DNA from: Cylindrodendrum hubeiense
Lineage: Eukaryota; Ascomycota; Sordariomycetes; Hypocreales; Nectriaceae
Assembly (NCBI GenBank): GCA_014621425.1
Contig: JAANBB010000081.1
Coordinates: forward strand, 1-64,000
DNA: 64,000 nucleotides
Direction of reading: 5' to 3'
Both the position numbers and the translations under genes were made by a program. The notes under the pieces are model-generated. The model saw only the letters and a program-made list of their open reading frames with translations. It did not search any database and was not told the DNA's origin. The stretch's first letter is position 1, and the number at the start of each line of letters is the position of its first letter. Shown here in pieces: positions 32,535 to 43,435 of this stretch.

Positions 32535-34157
32535 ATGGCCGCAACTGGAGCTTCCCTATTTATCAATGGCCGGATTTTGTCCAAGGCCGAAGTCGGCCTC
32601 GAGGGCAAGGCCACATTTGCCGAGGCCATGTTTGTCGAGGGCGGCGTTATCAAAGCCATCGGTTCTCAAGATGAGCTCGCCCAGTTCCAGGGCGCTGGCG
32701 TCGTCACTCAAAACTTGAAAGGACAGACTGTGCTGCCGGGCTTCGTTGACGGCCACATGCACTTGCTTCTGCTTGGTCAAGCGCTGCTCAAGGTCGGCGT
32801 GGAACACTGCAAGACGACAGAGGACATCCTGGAGACGTTGCGCGCCTATGCCAAGGCAAACCCCGATATCCCGAGAATCCTGGCCAAGGGATGGATGCAT
32901 TCCATGACCCCCGGCGGCGTTAATGCCTCGATGCTGGACGATATTGACCCGCGACCCATCTTTGTCGACACCAAGGACCTTCACTCGACATGGTGCAACT
33001 CGGCCGGTCTCGCAGAGATGAACCTCGGCGATATGCCTGACCCCGCAGGCGGAACCATCCAGCGGGACGAGAATGGCAAGCCGAATGGTGTTTTGAACGA
33101 AGGCGCCGTGCTAAGTATCGCATGGCCGCATCTCGCGCAGGTGTCTACCATCCAGGAGCGCATCGACTGCATGATGGCGGCTTTCGCGTCGTACCACGCT
33201 TCTGGATATACCGGCATTGTCGAGATGGCCATGGACGAGCCGTCGTGGGATGCCCTCATTGCGTTGCGAGAGCAGCACCCCGACTTCAACATGCGAATTG
33301 TAGCATATTGGCTCATCAAGCCCTCCAACACTAAGGAGGAGCGTTCTCAGCAGGTGACCAAGGCTATTGAGCTGCGCAAGAAGTTCAACAAGGAGACGTC
33401 GCCCGATCTGCGCATTGCTGGTATCAAGATCATCTGCGACGGCATCATCGACGCATGCACGTCGTACCTGTCAGAACCGTATGCCGTAGCGCCGTCGCCG
33501 CCCCCGGTCTGGACGCCGGAGGATCTCGACCCCATCGTGAAGCAGGCCGCCGACGCGGGTGTCCAGATTGCCCTTCACGCCATTGGAGACGGTGCCATTC
33601 GCATGGCCGTGGACATGCTCGAGAAGCACGCCCAGCCTGGTGGTCGTCACCGCATCGAGCATCTGGAGCTGGCATCGCCCGAGGACGCCAAACGACTGGG
33701 AAAGCTTGGGCTCACGGCGTCGATCCAGCCCGTGCACGCAGATCCAGCAATCCTCCGAGCCTGGCCTCGCCTAATCGGCGAGCATCGGTGCGGCCGCGCG
33801 TTTGCGTATCGCGAATTCGCCGATGCTGGCGCGCTGATGGCTCTGGGAAGCGACGCCCCGACGGCTCCGTGGAACCCTCTGCACAACATCTACGTTGCGA
33901 CGACGCGTCGCTCAGCGCGAGAGCCAGAGAGCGACGAGGTGGTCAACGAGCATTTCCGCATGGGCATCTGCGAGTCAGTCGTGGCCGGCTCGGCCGGAGC
34001 TGCCAAGAGCGTGTTTGCCGATGATCGAGTAGGAAGCCTGGAAGTAGGAAAGCTGGCCGATTTCGTCGTGGTGGATATGGAATGGGAGGCGACCAGCCTG
34101 CTAAAGTCGCAGATGAAGGAGACGTGGTTTGGCGGAAAGAAAGTCTGGAGTGCTTAG
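32535..34157 (+). CDS. amidohydrolase, YtcJ/AepA type (amidohydrolase family 3)
   Basis: An intronless 540-aa cytosolic metal-dependent hydrolase. The beta-sandwich N-terminus (LFINGRILS, QTVLPGFVD) leads to the metal-binding GHMHL, His74 and His76. Further metal or catalytic motifs are GIKIICDG, ALHAIGDGAIRM, HRIEHLELASPED and the late aspartate in GSDAPTAPWNPL. The order and spacing match YtcJ-like amidohydrolases, which hydrolyse formamides or other amide-like small compounds; the substrate is unknown. Its neighbours (transporter, carboxylesterase, reductase) suggest a catabolic role (inference). Confidence 0.9.
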   Translation: MAATGASLFINGRILSKAEVGLEGKATFAEAMFVEGGVIKAIGSQDELAQFQGAGVVTQNLKGQTVLPGFVDGHMHLLLLGQALLKVGVEHCKTTEDILETLRAYAKANPDIPRILAKGWMHSMTPGGVNASMLDDIDPRPIFVDTKDLHSTWCNSAGLAEMNLGDMPDPAGGTIQRDENGKPNGVLNEGAVLSIAWPHLAQVSTIQERIDCMMAAFASYHASGYTGIVEMAMDEPSWDALIALREQHPDFNMRIVAYWLIKPSNTKEERSQQVTKAIELRKKFNKETSPDLRIAGIKIICDGIIDACTSYLSEPYAVAPSPPPVWTPEDLDPIVKQAADAGVQIALHAIGDGAIRMAVDMLEKHAQPGGRHRIEHLELASPEDAKRLGKLGLTASIQPVHADPAILRAWPRLIGEHRCGRAFAYREFADAGALMALGSDAPTAPWNPLHNIYVATTRRSAREPESDEVVNEHFRMGICESVVAGSAGAAKSVFADDRVGSLEVGKLADFVVVDMEWEATSLLKSQMKETWFGGKKVWSA

Positions 34158-34983
34158 AGGGTAGTTTGGGTGTGACTGGGTGTGACTAGGCCAGTAGGAG
34201 TATCGGCAGGTGTATTGGCGGAAGGAGTTTGGCAGGAGTTAGTCGGCAGGAGTTAGTCGGCAGGAGTTAGTCGGCAGGAGCATCGGCAGGTAGACAGACA
34301 GCAACTGAGATGGTCACGCGACATGGTTGATTCGGTGATTCTTCTGCTCTGCTATCAATTGAGTCTCGCCCAGACTCTCTCTAGTCTCACCTCGCCCATC
34401 CTCACCAGTTGATCTGTCAGATGAAGCCAAGCAGGAGCGCAAAGTTGAGTTCAACACCCAACCACGATAATATCTCAGCGATATAGATAGGACCTAGACT
34501 TGACGCCCTATCTCGGAGACTGACCCAGGTCGACTGGGGGTATCGCCGCATGTGGACCGATAGGTGCATAGACCTGGACGGCGACCAACGCCCGAGTCAA
34601 GGTCCCGCCAGTTTCCCGCGGAAACCCACTCACACTCCGGCAATACACAGGCAAAGCTATACGACGAGGGCTACATATCTCTGCTTATCCGAGCTAGTGT
34701 CATCATCCCTATCAACTAGACCCACTGGCCTGTATCTGGGCTCCACCGCAAGTCGGCGTGCAACGGACGTTACCCCAGATCGGCCTGTTTCTGGGGTCGC
34801 CATGAGTCGAACCCCTCAAGCAGGGTGCCGTGGCTCACGGGCACAAAAGGCGCCGTCTCGCTGGTTAGTTGAGATGGCAGGAACACCATCGACTCATCTG
34901 GATCATCTTGACCTGACCTGGATTCATCCGAATCATCCTTGAATTGAACCCCAAGTCTCTTGACTCAATTGGATCTCTTCACA
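34158..34983. other. intergenic; promoter of the DAL5-like transporter
   Basis: This contains a 14-bp tandem repeat near its start and the promoter of the transporter gene. Scattered TTATC or GATAG phrases that could be GATA sites are present around 34480-34690. No gene is recognised. Confidence 0.5.
34229..34285. repeat. 14-bp tandem repeat, unit GGCAGGAGTTAGTC
   Basis: Three to four direct copies of GGCAGGAGTTAGTC lie just beyond the amidohydrolase stop, flanked by degenerate GGCAGG copies. It is probably a 3' flank minisatellite. Confidence 0.8.
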
Positions 34984-36562
34984 ATGGCCGACGTAAAATC
35001 CCAAGACATCGAGAAGCGGCCCGTCGAAAATGACGATCTCGAGGCCGACCTCAAGAATGGCACCATCACCGATCTCGACGAGGCCGAACTCTTCCTCCAG
35101 CAACATGGCATTGCCCACTCGCGCCTCCAAGAACTCATGGCCGACGAGACGGCTCTCAAGAAGCTCCGCCGCAAGGTCGATTGGTCCTTGATGCCTTTGC
35201 TCTGCGGAACCTACCTCCTTCAGTACGTCGACAAGCAGGCTCTCGGATACTCAGCCGTCTTCGACCTCTTCGAATCGACTGGCATGACCAGCGATCAGTA
35301 CAGTTGGATGGCCTCTATTTTCTACTTTGCCTACCTCCTCGCTGAGTGGCCCGCCTCATATCTCGCCCAGACTATGCCCACCGGCCGCGTTGTTAGCATC
35401 TTTGTCCTCTCTTGGGGAACCATTCTCATGTGCACCGCTGCTGCCAAGGACTTTGCTGGTCTTGCAGTCTGCCGTTTCCTCTTGGGAACTTTCGAGGCCG
35501 TCATCACACCCGCCTTTATGCTCATCGTCTCGCAATGGTTCCAGCGTGAGAAGCAGCCCGCCCGTGCTGGTCTCTTCTACTGCTTCAACGGCTTTGGTAG
35601 CATGTTTGGCGGCATCCTCTTCTACGGTGTCGGCCAGGCTAAGGGCTGGGAGGTCTGGCGCATCATCTACATCCTGTGCGGTGGTCTTACCATCTGCTGG
35701 GGTGTCCTGCTGTTCTTCTTCCTGCCCAACAACATTCTCGATGCTAAGCGCTACACCGTCGAGGAGCGCGCCATGCTGATTGCCCAGAGCGCTGCCAACC
35801 GCACTGGTGTGTTCAACCGCAAGATCAAGACTGCCCAGATCAAGGAGGTCTTCCGTGATTCTCAGATCTGGCTGCTGTTCTTCTTCACTCTCCTCAACGA
35901 GGTTGTCAACGGTGGCATTGCCAACTTTTCTAAGCTCATCGTCAAGGGCTTTACTGACGATGCTCTCCTGACCACGGCCTACGGCATCCCCTACGGTGCT
36001 TGCACTGCCTTCTTCATGTTCACCGGACCCTTCCTTGCTAGTCGCTTCAAGAACATCCGCACCATTGTCATGGTTGTCTGGCTTCTGCCCACTCTTGTCG
36101 CCGTCTGCCTTTTCTGGAAGCTTGAGCGAACCAACAAGGGCGGTCTCCTCACCGGATACTACATGGTGAGTTTATTGATGCCTTCATGTAAGAATATAGC
36201 TAACCAAATAGTGTGCCTCCTTTATCGGCTCCCTTATTGTTGCCCTTCAGATGCCTGCCTCCAACGTCGGCGGCTACACTAAGCGAACCACGGCCACCGC
36301 CTTTGTCTTCCTGGCCTACTGCATCGGCAACATCATCGGTCCTCACGCTTTCCTCGGTTCCGAGGCACCCATTTACCAGACTGGCTGCAAGCTCATCATT
36401 GGCTGCACCGCTGGCCAGGCTACCATTGCCATGATCCTCCGCTTCGTGCTGATCCGACGCAACAAGCTCCGTGATGCTCAGGCACCTGTGAACGAGGAGG
36501 CGGACGATGTCCTGCAGGATCTCACTGACTTCGAGAACCCCAACTTCAGATATGCCTATTGA
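34984..36562 (+). CDS. MFS transporter, anion:cation symporter family (DAL5/allantoate-permease-like)
   Basis: A plasma-membrane major-facilitator protein of 510 aa, from exons 34984-36165 and 36212-36562 joined in phase 0 by a 46-nt intron with CTAAC branch. About 12 membrane segments follow a 75-residue acidic cytosolic N-terminus. The motifs VDKQALGY in TM1, AEWPASYLAQ and FLLGTFEAVITPAFM in TM5 and a central loop with YTVEER mark the anion:cation symporter (DAL5, TNA1, pantothenate permease) family. Typical substrates are ureides, carboxylates or vitamins. It lies between an amidohydrolase and a carboxylesterase and could import their substrate. An earlier in-frame start is not used. Confidence 0.9.
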
Positions 36563-37122
36563 GGGATGACATGGCTTTGTTTTAGCGCTTAATCAATGAT
36601 GGATGAATTACCAAATGACCTAATTGTTTCACTGTGAATGTTCAACGCGACTACTCTTCTCCACTACCGATAACTAACCTTTAGCGGTCTCCGTTGTAGC
36701 GCATGAACGCCGCCCTAGCCTCAAGGCTAGTTCAATTCTTGCATTTTGTGACGTCATTTGTCGATCCATGACTAGAACGCAGCGCCACGAGTCAGACAGC
36801 CTCGATGAAGGGTGATGATTTAGCAGAACCAATTCAACCCACGCAAATGGAGAGGAGCTTTAGTGACATGAACCGTATTGATATCCTCACGCGCAGCTAT
36901 TACTATGGGCGCGCGCAGAAGATGCCCCATAATATTTAGGACAGTACCTTATCAAGTAAATGTCATTAAAGCTGCCCTTGGCATTATTCATTCTATTAAT
37001 ACTCTTAGTTATATCAGTTCGTCGTTGATTTATAAGTCTCATGCCTGAATGATGCCTAAGACTTTTTACTAATGCTTGATACGTAACAACACTTGGCTTC
37101 AACTGATGCAGACAAACCATAT
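36563..37122. other. intergenic between convergent genes
   Basis: AT-rich 3' flanks. A short minus-strand frame (36887-37156) runs into the carboxylesterase end in another frame and is not a gene. Nothing else is recognised. Confidence 0.5.
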
Positions 37123-38981
37123 CTAATCTTCCCACTTTGACGATACCCTCCACCAAAACTCACACTGTTCATCTCCCCACTTGTAGTCTTCCAGTTGCGA
37201 TGCCACACCAACCCCAGTGCCACCAGCTCGCTCATCGTTGCCCTCTCCCAGAATCATCGTCAATCCCTTGCCGCCCTTCCAGCCCTTCCACTCCGGACGC
37301 TTGGAAAACTTGCCCTTGATCACGTTGGGATCTCCCTTGGTGATGAAGCTGGTGCAGTAGGCGTGGAAGTTGCCCGCCACCTCATCCTGCGCCTTCGAGA
37401 TTTCACGGACTTCCTTGTTATACGTCTGGTATCGCATCTGATCGCCGTGGTTGGCGCCAAGGAGAGCCGTTTTGTTCAGTGCCCAGTGGTACAGGAACAC
37501 AGGCTGGTCTTCTTCAGAGTGAGACGTAGCCCAGATGGCTGTCTGTCGAACAGGGCATGTGTATGCGTATTGACCGTACGCAGCTTCTAGACGGCGGTAC
37601 TGAGATCCAACGCCCTCGATTCCTCGCGACTCAACATATGGCGAATTGGGATCAGACGCAGGATCAGGGTACAGAGCCTCTAGCTGGGCAAACTCGACAT
37701 CAGTGAGATGCGGTAGCAGCGTGCGGAAGAATTTGGCAAAGTCCTCGGGCTTATCCGCAGCCTTTGGGGCGTAGTAGGCGCCCTCGTTGTGAGCAGACCC
37801 GGTCAAGATCGGGACGCGATTGAATTTGCCCGACATCCACGCGTCAAGCGGTCTCCGAGAGATAATATTACTATCCATGACGGGTTGCCAAGCCCAGCGG
37901 TTAGAAGGCTCAGATCGAGCAAATACCGCCTTGCCTGCCTTGTCGACAGTCTCGGACGGCAAGCTGCGAAGACAGGCGAGGACCTTGGGGTCAAGCAGAT
38001 TCTTCAGGTGGGCGCATGGTGTCAGGTCTAGCAGCTCGCGGAAATGCTGGGTATTGAGATCGGCCGAGGGGGGATGCACCGCGCGGGCAGTGTGAGCGCC
38101 AGAATCCATGATGGCTTTGTGGAATAGTTTCTTCGGCTGGTTGATGTCCATGATGAGATGGCCAATCTGTGACTGTTAGCATGATCTGGCAATTAGGAGG
38201 AAATAACTTACACCATGCGCCGCAGCGCTCAATCCCATGATAGTCACATCGTTGGGATTACCGCCAAACGCCTCAATGTTCTCCTGGACCCATTCCAGCG
38301 CAACATACATGTCCTTGAGACCAAGGTTCAGAAGGTCCTCCTTGGCCGTCAATTCGGTATTAAGGCCGCCAAAGACGCCAATTCGGTATTGCATACTGAC
38401 AGCGATAAATGGCTCCTCGGACAAGGCCAGCATCGAGTGTGTGTTGTGCATGCGCGCGGCGCCACGGTTAAAGGCACCGCCGGGGATGAGAACGGCGACC
38501 GGAAGCTTGCCCTTGTCAGGCGAGTGGCCGGGACGGCGCCAGATATTGATGGTGAGGCAGTCCTCGGATTCGTAGTCAGGACCGAGGATGGGATCTTCGA
38601 GGAACGGGACGAGCTGGACACCGGGGCATCTGAACAATTAGCCGGCGTTCATGACATTTACAATGAGTCGTACCTAGGTCCTAGGTAAAAGGCTCCGTGG
38701 GTTTCATTGCTTGAAGGAACAGGCTCGGCGGGAAGAAACCGGCGTTCGCCAACGGGAGGAATGGCATATGGGATTCCCATGAAGCCTTCGAGAGGCTCTG
38801 GAAAGTCATCATCGACCATGCGACCAACAATGGTTCCCTGGCGGATCGTAACAGAAGGCAAGACATTGGACTTGGAGCTCTGTAATATGATGGGATAGCC
38901 TGCAAAGATGGCACCCAGAACAATTGGAATAGCGGCGAGCCATGACAACGGCATGCCCTTGGAACGTTTGTCTTCAGCCAT
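37123..38981 (-). CDS. membrane-anchored type-B carboxylesterase
   Basis: A 589-aa alpha/beta-hydrolase from exons 38981-38674, 38629-38212 and 38166-37123, all junctions in frame. Residues about 12-33 (LSWLAAIPIVLGAIFAGYPI) form a single hydrophobic helix that acts as a signal anchor. The family motif EDCLTINIW is present. The nucleophile elbow is IMGLSAAAHG, unusual because most family members have GESAGG, but the serine is retained. The charge-relay acid is in HNEGAYY and the histidine in ANHGDQ. It should hydrolyse carboxylic esters at a membrane surface or outside the cell. An in-frame ATG six codons upstream is also possible. It lies next to a transporter of small organic anions. Confidence 0.87.
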
Positions 38982-39590
38982 GGTGAACGCACTGATCAAG
39001 CTGATTGCCTACGAGAGCTCATCAATCCTCATCGCGAATTGCCTTTAGATAAGGCACGCCTTGCCCGCGGGCGTCGCAGGGCCATGGATCGACGGTGGGG
39101 TCATTACGGATCGGGTCATGACATGCCGCGGACGCCTATCAGCCCCGCGTCCATCCCGACGCTTCGTATGATCCCATCGAGGGGCAAGTGGATCAGTTGC
39201 CGCGAGCGCAGGGGGCGAGTTTGGCTGACGGCGGTTGATCTGGTACCGAAGCAGAGAAACCCTGTTCGGGATGTAAAAAAGAGCCGTTATCGCTATCATG
39301 TTGCCCGCGGGAAACTTGACGGAAGTCATCGGAGCCACTAGTTGCCGAGTTGTTCGTGGCGAAGGCTTGGCGATATTAGTTGGCGAGTTCGATCTTGGCT
39401 TTGGAGTCGTTGTCGTCTCATGGCTAAATCAATATGCTCATTCTTGTAACTCCTGCGAGACTAAAATTCTGTGCCCACAACAAACTATACACCCATCAAT
39501 GCAGACTGAAGCTATCCACCAACGCAACCGTCGCCAGACTAAACAAACTCCTTGGATGCCAGAATACCGCCATGCTAAACGAATATATAA
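38982..39590. other. intergenic, nothing recognised
   Basis: This separates the carboxylesterase 5' end from the 3' end of the next minus-strand gene. No domain-bearing frame is present. Confidence 0.5.
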
Positions 39591-41403
39591 CTAAATGACG
39601 ATTCCTCGTTGCTTCCACCCTCCTGGTCCCTTCCAAGCCCACAACAGCAGGGCGCAGCCAGCCCAGACAGTCAAACTCTCCGCCCAAAACGTCGACGAGT
39701 AGCAGTGCTTTCCGTGACAAAAGAGGTCCCTCTCCTCCCCTTGAGATGATTGGTTGGCACCCTGTTGGTACACTGCCGAATACACGAGTCCCCAAAAGGT
39801 CGAACCTAGCGCAGGCAACGTGGCAATGATGCCAAAGTTGGTGGAGAAGTTCTCGACTCCCCAAATGATAGTGACAATCAAAGGCGTCAAGCTAAAGATG
39901 GCACCGTAGCCGGCTCCGACCAGCCCAGAAACCATCCAGAATCGTTCTGCGTGATTCTGGACAACTCCGGACGCCAAAATTACCAACCCCAAGGACAGCA
40001 TCAAGGCAAAGGTAAGGAGGAAGGCGACTCGAGAGATGACGAACCGCTTCGCAGTGACGTGCCGGTGAGGAGGAACTTGTACATGCTGCGTCTGCGGAGA
40101 TGGGGCCAAGATATCGGTGATAGTGCCAATGAGAATCCGGGACATTGTGCTCGTGACGCCAAAGATGGACACGTGCGTAGCAGCCGAGGTGCGGTGACCC
40201 AAAACCCTCCGACGTCGGTGGTGAGAGAGTGCCAATGACAGTGCCGAGGTTGTTGATAAAAGCCTCGCCGGGACCGACCATGAAGAGGAAGGCCAATGCA
40301 AACGGCCACATGGTACGATCAGTGAGGAACTGTCTTGTCTCCGCATTGAGAACCCAGTTCTTCTTCCACGCTGCGTCGTCGTCCTTTGACTGTTCCAACA
40401 GGGCTGTATCCTCCTCATCGGCTGGGTCAGCAGTGCCGTAGCTCATAGATCGGCCCAGTAGGGAGCTGCCATCCAAGAGGCCGCTGTGCTCTAGCTCTTC
40501 GATGGCTTCGTCGATGAGATCCTGCTCGTCCACGATCTTCAAGGTGAATATGCCAATGAATGCCATGGCGCAGTTCAACGTTCCGAGAAACACAAAGAAG
40601 CGAAAGACGTCCAAGTCGCCGAGCGAGCCGTCGGGCCGCCTCTCTGTAAACAGCCGACTGTTGCCGACCTGGCTAAGCCACATGGGACTCAATCCAAAGG
40701 ACGTGATTGGCATGGCAAGTGCAAGGCCTCTGTATTTCCCCTTGCCAAAGTTCTTGGCGCAGGATGACACGGCCGCCATGTAGATGGAGCAGGTAGCCAA
40801 GCCGATGCAGACGAATGCGAGCATCATCAGCGGGAGCGACCATGCGCCATCAGCATCGAGCACGTTGCCATCATGGTATTGGAGATCCAACTTCTGATAG
40901 ACTCCCGCAGCCAAGGCATATCCGGCGCCAAAGAACACAGCCGACAGCAGCGCCAAAGGTGTTATTCCAACTCGGTCGCAGATGTAGCCGAGGATCGAGA
41001 TCGGGAGGTAGAGAGCAATGGAACCGGCAATCGCGACGGCGTTCACTTGGAACTGCGTGTAATGGAGGCGCGACTGGAAAAGAGGCGCATAGAGCGAAAA
41101 TACGACTATCGAGCCGCCGCTCAGGGCGCAAAGGTTGGCTGTGACGAAGGAGATGAGTCGAACGGTACGCTTCTTCTTCCGCCACCGCCGACCGTCGTCT
41201 TCGGAGACTGACGACGCATAGCTGGAGCTAAAGATGGACGCCCGGTCAGCGTCGTGTCGCGCAACGAGAGGCTCGCGCTCGTTGGTTGACGTCGGCATGG
41301 TGATGGCGGAGGATGGTGAGGTGGGAGAGTCTGTCTCTCGGCGCAACGATAACGGCTCCCCACTGATCACGTCAATGCGAGTCACTCGGGCGCCATGACC
41401 CAC
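39591..41403 (-). pseudogene. MCH1-like MFS transporter with apparent frameshift
   Basis: The protein resembles the MCH1/nodulin-like branch of the major facilitator superfamily. An N-terminal half has six membrane segments (RTVRLISFV... CDRVGITPLALLS), an acidic cytosolic loop contains ADEEDTALLEQS, and a C-terminal half has six more segments. The frame breaks near 40197: the first half reads TLSPPTSEGFG and then runs into unrelated residues, while the continuation HRTSAATHVSIFGVTSTMSR lies in another frame. No intron fits, because there is no suitable GT-AG pair, and removing one base restores continuity. It is either a recent pseudogene or a one-base sequence error in a homopolymer-rich stretch. 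The start could be 41403 or 41298. Confidence 0.75.
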
Positions 41404-41433
41404 GTCATAAGGCGCGTAACCGGCTAGCCCACG

Positions 41434-43273
41434 TCACGTGTCGCCATGTGTCAACCGCACCAGGCGGGCAGCGCTGTACGGGTGATCTTCCTCCACTACG
41501 ACGTGCGCGGGATCCAATCCTGTGTCCGGTGGCCGTGGGTGGAAAGTCCGGTCTTCGGAGAGCTCACATGCCCATATGCCCACCGTTGTAGGCACGAAAA
41601 CACAGCCGTCGCTCTGGTACAACGGTCCAGTCGGAAATTCATCGTGACACGTAATGTTTGCCGTCTCGGATCCCGCTGGCCCGTTTTGCGTCACTCGGAA
41701 TCGCGGGTGTTGGTGCCGTCTAGACAGGACACCACCGATGGGGTGGAGGATCTGCATACCCGTTTCGTAGTCGCTCCGCCACACCAATAGTAGGTCCTGG
41801 TTCCACAGGTGCGTGTTCACCAGGAAAGACTCGGTCGTAGCGCGAGCGCGGGTCGCATATTCGTCATCCGTATCCCAGACAATCTTCTTGACGGGGCGTT
41901 CGTAGTAGTATTGTGAAAAGGTCTGACTCAGGACGTTGAAGGTGATGGCACCCCAGTCTCCGGGTTGCCACGGAGCTGTGTGGCAGGCACAGAACTCGGC
42001 AACTCCATGGAACTTGCCTTGGAGTCGGTAGACACCCAGCGAGTAGGATCCGAAATCATCCGCCTTTTGAGGATTGAAACTCATCCGAATCCAACTGGTA
42101 TTCTTCACACAGGCATCGTCGCGGTCCACGAGTGGGTTTGCGATGCATGCTGTCGATTGCCAAACCAGGCGGGTGTCCTCAAACTTGGCAACCACAAAAG
42201 TGTAAAGCCGTTTATCTATAGATGTCAGCTTTGTTTCATCGATACAGGAGAAACTCACGTGGTTGTACATGCTCATGCGGCCAAACAGAAAATACGATGT
42301 TGCTTTTGGCCGGGTGTGGGAGAAGCACTGGGAAAGATCCAGGCCAGCTCTGCAGGTCGCCGTTTGGAGTTTCCACACCACTGACATCCAGTTCTTTCGC
42401 TTTGCCTTCCCAATTCCAGACAATAATCCCACCAGAGGTGGTCACAATACCCAGGAATTCGCCTTGGGCATAGCACTGTGCCGCGACCCCGGGCAGATGC
42501 AGAATTTTGACATCTCCAACCTTCTTCTCCATATGCGCGACAATTCTACTTGGTCAGCCAAGAAAACACCCGACACGTTGCACTTACAATTCGTTGGAAC
42601 GACGATTTGTCAAGTCTTGCATGATGAGAAGCTTGCTGCTTACTGCTAGAAGCCGACGTCGATGTGTTGCGCTTGCTGGTGGATTACCCGAAACAAAACG
42701 AAAACGGGTCTTTTTATAGAAGTCATCGACTATGATGATGTCTCGACAAGGCTGCCATGCCATTTTCCCATCAGCATATCTAATAATAAAGGTCCCTCTC
42801 CTGGCTTCAGGCTGGTCGTGATTTGATTGAGGTGGAACTATATTTGTGAACATGTCAGTGTCCCAGGCCACATCCCATGGAATCATCGTTGAATTAAAAA
42901 AACGGGCTCTCTGGCGCTGCTTCTTTCTCCTCACGGCTTCGAGAAATAGTTGGCGTGATGTTTCCGTGTGGAATGTTTCAAGGACGCCCGGAGCGAAGCG
43001 TCTGCAGAGCGATGCAAAAATCGCACTATGCGACCAGGCCCTGATCCATCCTCTGGAAACCAACCGACAGGCTATGACATCCTCCAAATCTAGGTGAGGG
43101 ATCAAGTAGCAAATGATCTCTGGCGGCAAGTCATCTAGGTTGGCAAGCTTGATTTGTCTGTTTTGCATCATGTTTCGCACGCGCAGTAGCTCCCAGGATG
43201 AAAGGCCAGAAACAAATCGATCCAGCTCATTTCTCCGCTCCGGCGAGATTCCATACGGGACCAAGTGTGCCAT
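41434..43273 (-). CDS. F-box domain protein
   Basis: A 584-aa protein from exons 43273-42588, 42545-42259 and 42215-41434, all with canonical junctions and in-frame joins. The F-box is at about residues 43-88 (LDDLPPEIICYLIPHLDLED, then VIACRLVSRGW). This suggests an adaptor that links substrates to an SCF ubiquitin ligase through Skp1. The C-terminal 400 residues are rich in beta strands and tryptophan (GGIIVWNWEGK, VYRLQGKFHG) and could be a degenerate propeller-like substrate-binding domain. The last exon overlaps nothing and ends 30 bp from the ATG of the divergent 41403 gene, if that start is right, so the two genes are tightly packed. Confidence 0.8.
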
Positions 43274-43435
43274 GGCGAACTTGTTGGAATTTGAGGTTGA
43301 TGAAAAGAATGAGATTGAATTGGGTATGTGCAGCAGCCTCAAGCAGCTAATGAAGCTGTTAATCATGTGACCACACGCAGTAAATCCTGAATTTGTCACA
43401 AAAAAAAGAAGCAATATTGATTTCTTGGTATTCCG

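Noticed and set aside
33455..34024. Plus-strand 189-aa frame inside the amidohydrolase gene
   Set aside because: It lies in another frame of the GC-rich amidohydrolase coding region and is arginine-rich with no domain.
36690..36750. tRNA-like B-box sequence AGTTCAATTC
   Set aside because: There is no matching A-box or cloverleaf stems at the correct distance.
40100..40260. An intron to explain the MCH1-like frame change
   Set aside because: The only GT-AG pair nearby is 33 nt, preserves the frame and so cannot solve it.
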